From: Aphis gossypii
Taxonomy: Eukaryota; Arthropoda; Insecta; Hemiptera; Aphididae
Assembly (NCBI RefSeq): GCF_020184175.1
Contig: NC_065530.1
Span: 42,447,260-42,511,259 of the forward strand
Length of the DNA: 64,000 bases
Reading direction: 5' to 3'
The notes beneath the pieces are model-generated. The model was not told the origin of the DNA. It ran no database searches and saw only the letters and a list, made by a program, of their open reading frames with translations. Shown here in pieces: positions 62,452-64,000 of the stretch. How positions within the stretch are numbered: the first letter of the stretch is position 1; every line of letters starts with the position of its first letter. A program made the position numbers and the translations under genes.

Positions 62452-62824
62452 TTAACCAGTGTTGGACCTTTGAATCAACTGATTGAATCTGTGTGCAATG
62501 ATAACTGAAGAATCGAAAAATCTTTTAACACAATTTGAAAGGCACGCTTCGGTTTTTGAACCAAGCTTTGCTGATGGTTTATCCACACACTTTTCCCAAC
62601 ACATTTCACTGATCTCTTGAATCTAAAAAAATTAATTAACTAATAATAGAAATGAAAAGGACAGAGCGTGTGAATAGCTATATTACTTGTGCATTTAGTT
62701 GAGCTTTCTGTTGTTCCATCATTATAACTTTTTGTATTTCATCGGCTTTAAATTTGTCAGTACCACCACCTGACGAAGAACCCAAGTCAAAATTTTCACT
62801 GCTATTATTAAAAAAATCTCCCAT
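62452..62824 (-). CDS. TIMM8: Mitochondrial import chaperone Tim8
   Basis: Small-Tim chaperone of the mitochondrial intermembrane space. With Tim13 it forms the hexamer that escorts hydrophobic precursors to TIM22. Two exons on the - strand, 62824-62687 and 62622-62452, with GT-AG borders and phase 0, encode 102 residues. The twin CX3C motif is intact: CWEKC and CLSNC, in EMCWEKCVDKPSAKLGSKTEACLSNCVKRF-type context. Tim8-specific features are WEKC and the DKP..KL spacing. The N-terminus (residues 1-30) has a longer Ser/Gly-rich stretch than vertebrate TIMM8A. The length and complete motif indicate a functional gene. Confidence 0.94.
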
Positions 62825-64000
62825 TATTGTTTAAATATTCTACGATTAAGTTCTCAATAGATTATAGTCAAATAAAAAATTATAAATTCACGTGCGAGCA
62901 CATATAAAAAAATATTGAAAATATAAATTGTGGAATTGATAAAATGATAGCGTGCCGGGCTATTATCATTATATCTCGTTCCAGTGCTACCAACTACTTA
63001 TCCCAATAATTTTATTTGTCTAGTCTAATTGAAAAATGAATCCAATATAAATGTATAATCAAGGTGGATATATCCACCTTGTGTATATTATAATAATTAA
63101 TAATTAATAAGCAATATATTCAATGGTATTAGATACCATCGATTATGGAATTTACTAAATTCACTAAATAAAATACAATTTGTATTGTAGTCTTGTAGAC
63201 ATTACATACTATATTTTCATTATAACTAAGAATTACATATGAGACTGCATTTTATAAAATGTAGGTACAACATTTTTTAATAGTAAAATTTAAGTTAGAA
63301 GTAGCTATTATTTATTAATAATATGTTAATAACAAAATACAATAACCAGTTAATCCAATCCAAACCATTGATAACCAACGTTAATTAATGACCATGAATT
63401 GATAATTTTTTACTATTTATTTTATTGAAGTCACGCTATTGTTTCTTAAATTACTCCAATAAATAACATCATTTATAAGAATTGTTCTCTGCTCTCATTA
63501 CTAAAGCGTGTCAAGATACCATATTTAACATTTATAATAACTCAATAATAGAAAAATAAATTTGACATTTTTTACGTTTTAATGAATGCATATTCATATC
63601 AGTCGTCACATTCGATCATATATGAGAAATGTTGAATGTGAAAACTTACACCTTCGTCAAGTACTGTACATAATGTATTTTTTTTTTTTAAAAAAAAAAA
63701 TGGTTTTTCGTGGTTCTTCACTTTAAATTCGGCGATACTCCAATATATTAGTTTTACAATTATGTATGTTATATAATATATACCCGATAAGTAGAAAATA
63801 AAATGCTTTGATTTTCAACTTTGATGTTGATTTGATGGTCAAAATTAAAAATTTGACATAACCTTTTTTGTAATCAGGAAAAACATAGAAAGAATTAAGG
63901 AGAAATGGAAAATTTTTACGCTAAACTAGTTTTTGACCAAACTGATTTCTTTATTTTATTATCATAACTATATAACTATGAATGATTTAAATTTTTAGAA
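62825..64000. other. 5' flank of Tim8 and window end
   Basis: The Tim8 promoter should lie just right of 62824. AT-rich elsewhere, with a palindrome at 63060-63081 and adjoining poly-T and poly-A runs at about 63680-63701. No gene is seen. Confidence 0.5.
63060..63081. repeat. Perfect 22-bp palindrome
   Basis: CAAGGTGGATA is followed directly by its reverse complement TATCCACCTTG. Confidence 0.95.

Noticed and set aside
1..64000. CRISPR arrays, bacterial operons, rRNA or complete viral genes
   Set aside because: None seen. The window is consistently eukaryotic with GT-AG introns, and repeats are MITEs, retroposons and dispersed units, not spacer arrays.

Overview
This is intron-rich, strongly AT-rich animal DNA. 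Insect-type gene structures, a tandem pair of kelch-like genes, an insect-type SLC17 transporter and the recurring palindromic motif TAGGTACCTA all suggest an aphid (Hemiptera, Aphididae). That assignment is inference; no marker gene fixes the species. There are no bacterial operons, CRISPR arrays or recognisable tRNA or rRNA genes.

Layout. (1) 1.5-18.1 kb, + strand: a short myosin-light-chain-kinase-type kinase. I reconstructed it exon by exon with every splice phase closing. It has two alternative last exons, one ending in a calmodulin-binding helix and one in a long Ser/Thr/Ala-rich tail. Proteasome subunit Rpn9/PSMD13 lies on the - strand inside it, and exons of the two genes interdigitate. 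(2) 20.6-21.7 kb, - strand: PEX10, a peroxisomal RING E3. (3) 23.4-25.9 kb, - strand: a CREC-family EF-hand protein ending in HDEL (reticulocalbin/calumenin-like). (4) 27.0-40.3 kb: a tandem segmental duplication of about 6.7 kb carrying two intact BTB-BACK-Kelch genes on the - strand. (5) 40.3-49.6 kb: a repeat-rich region with MITEs, a nested TIR element, a very small retroposon and copies of a 1.4-kb dispersed repeat. (6) 49.7-53.5 kb, + strand: a complete but divergent nine-exon SLC17 transporter. (7) 53.5-60 kb: gene-poor, with MITEs and retroposon insertions. (8) 60.1 kb, + strand: a TATA promoter and the signal-peptide exon of a secreted protein that continues beyond what I can trace. 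The mitochondrial chaperone Tim8 lies on the - strand at 62.5-62.8 kb, possibly inside that gene's first intron.

The genes are ordinary housekeeping or cytoskeletal functions with no shared pathway. The most notable signals are the alternative kinase tails, the roughly 55-nt retroposon with perfect target-site duplications, and the repeat whose pre-insertion site survives in the duplicated kelch gene. Coordinates of multi-exon genes were derived by hand from reading frame, GT-AG sites and family conservation. UTR limits are approximate.
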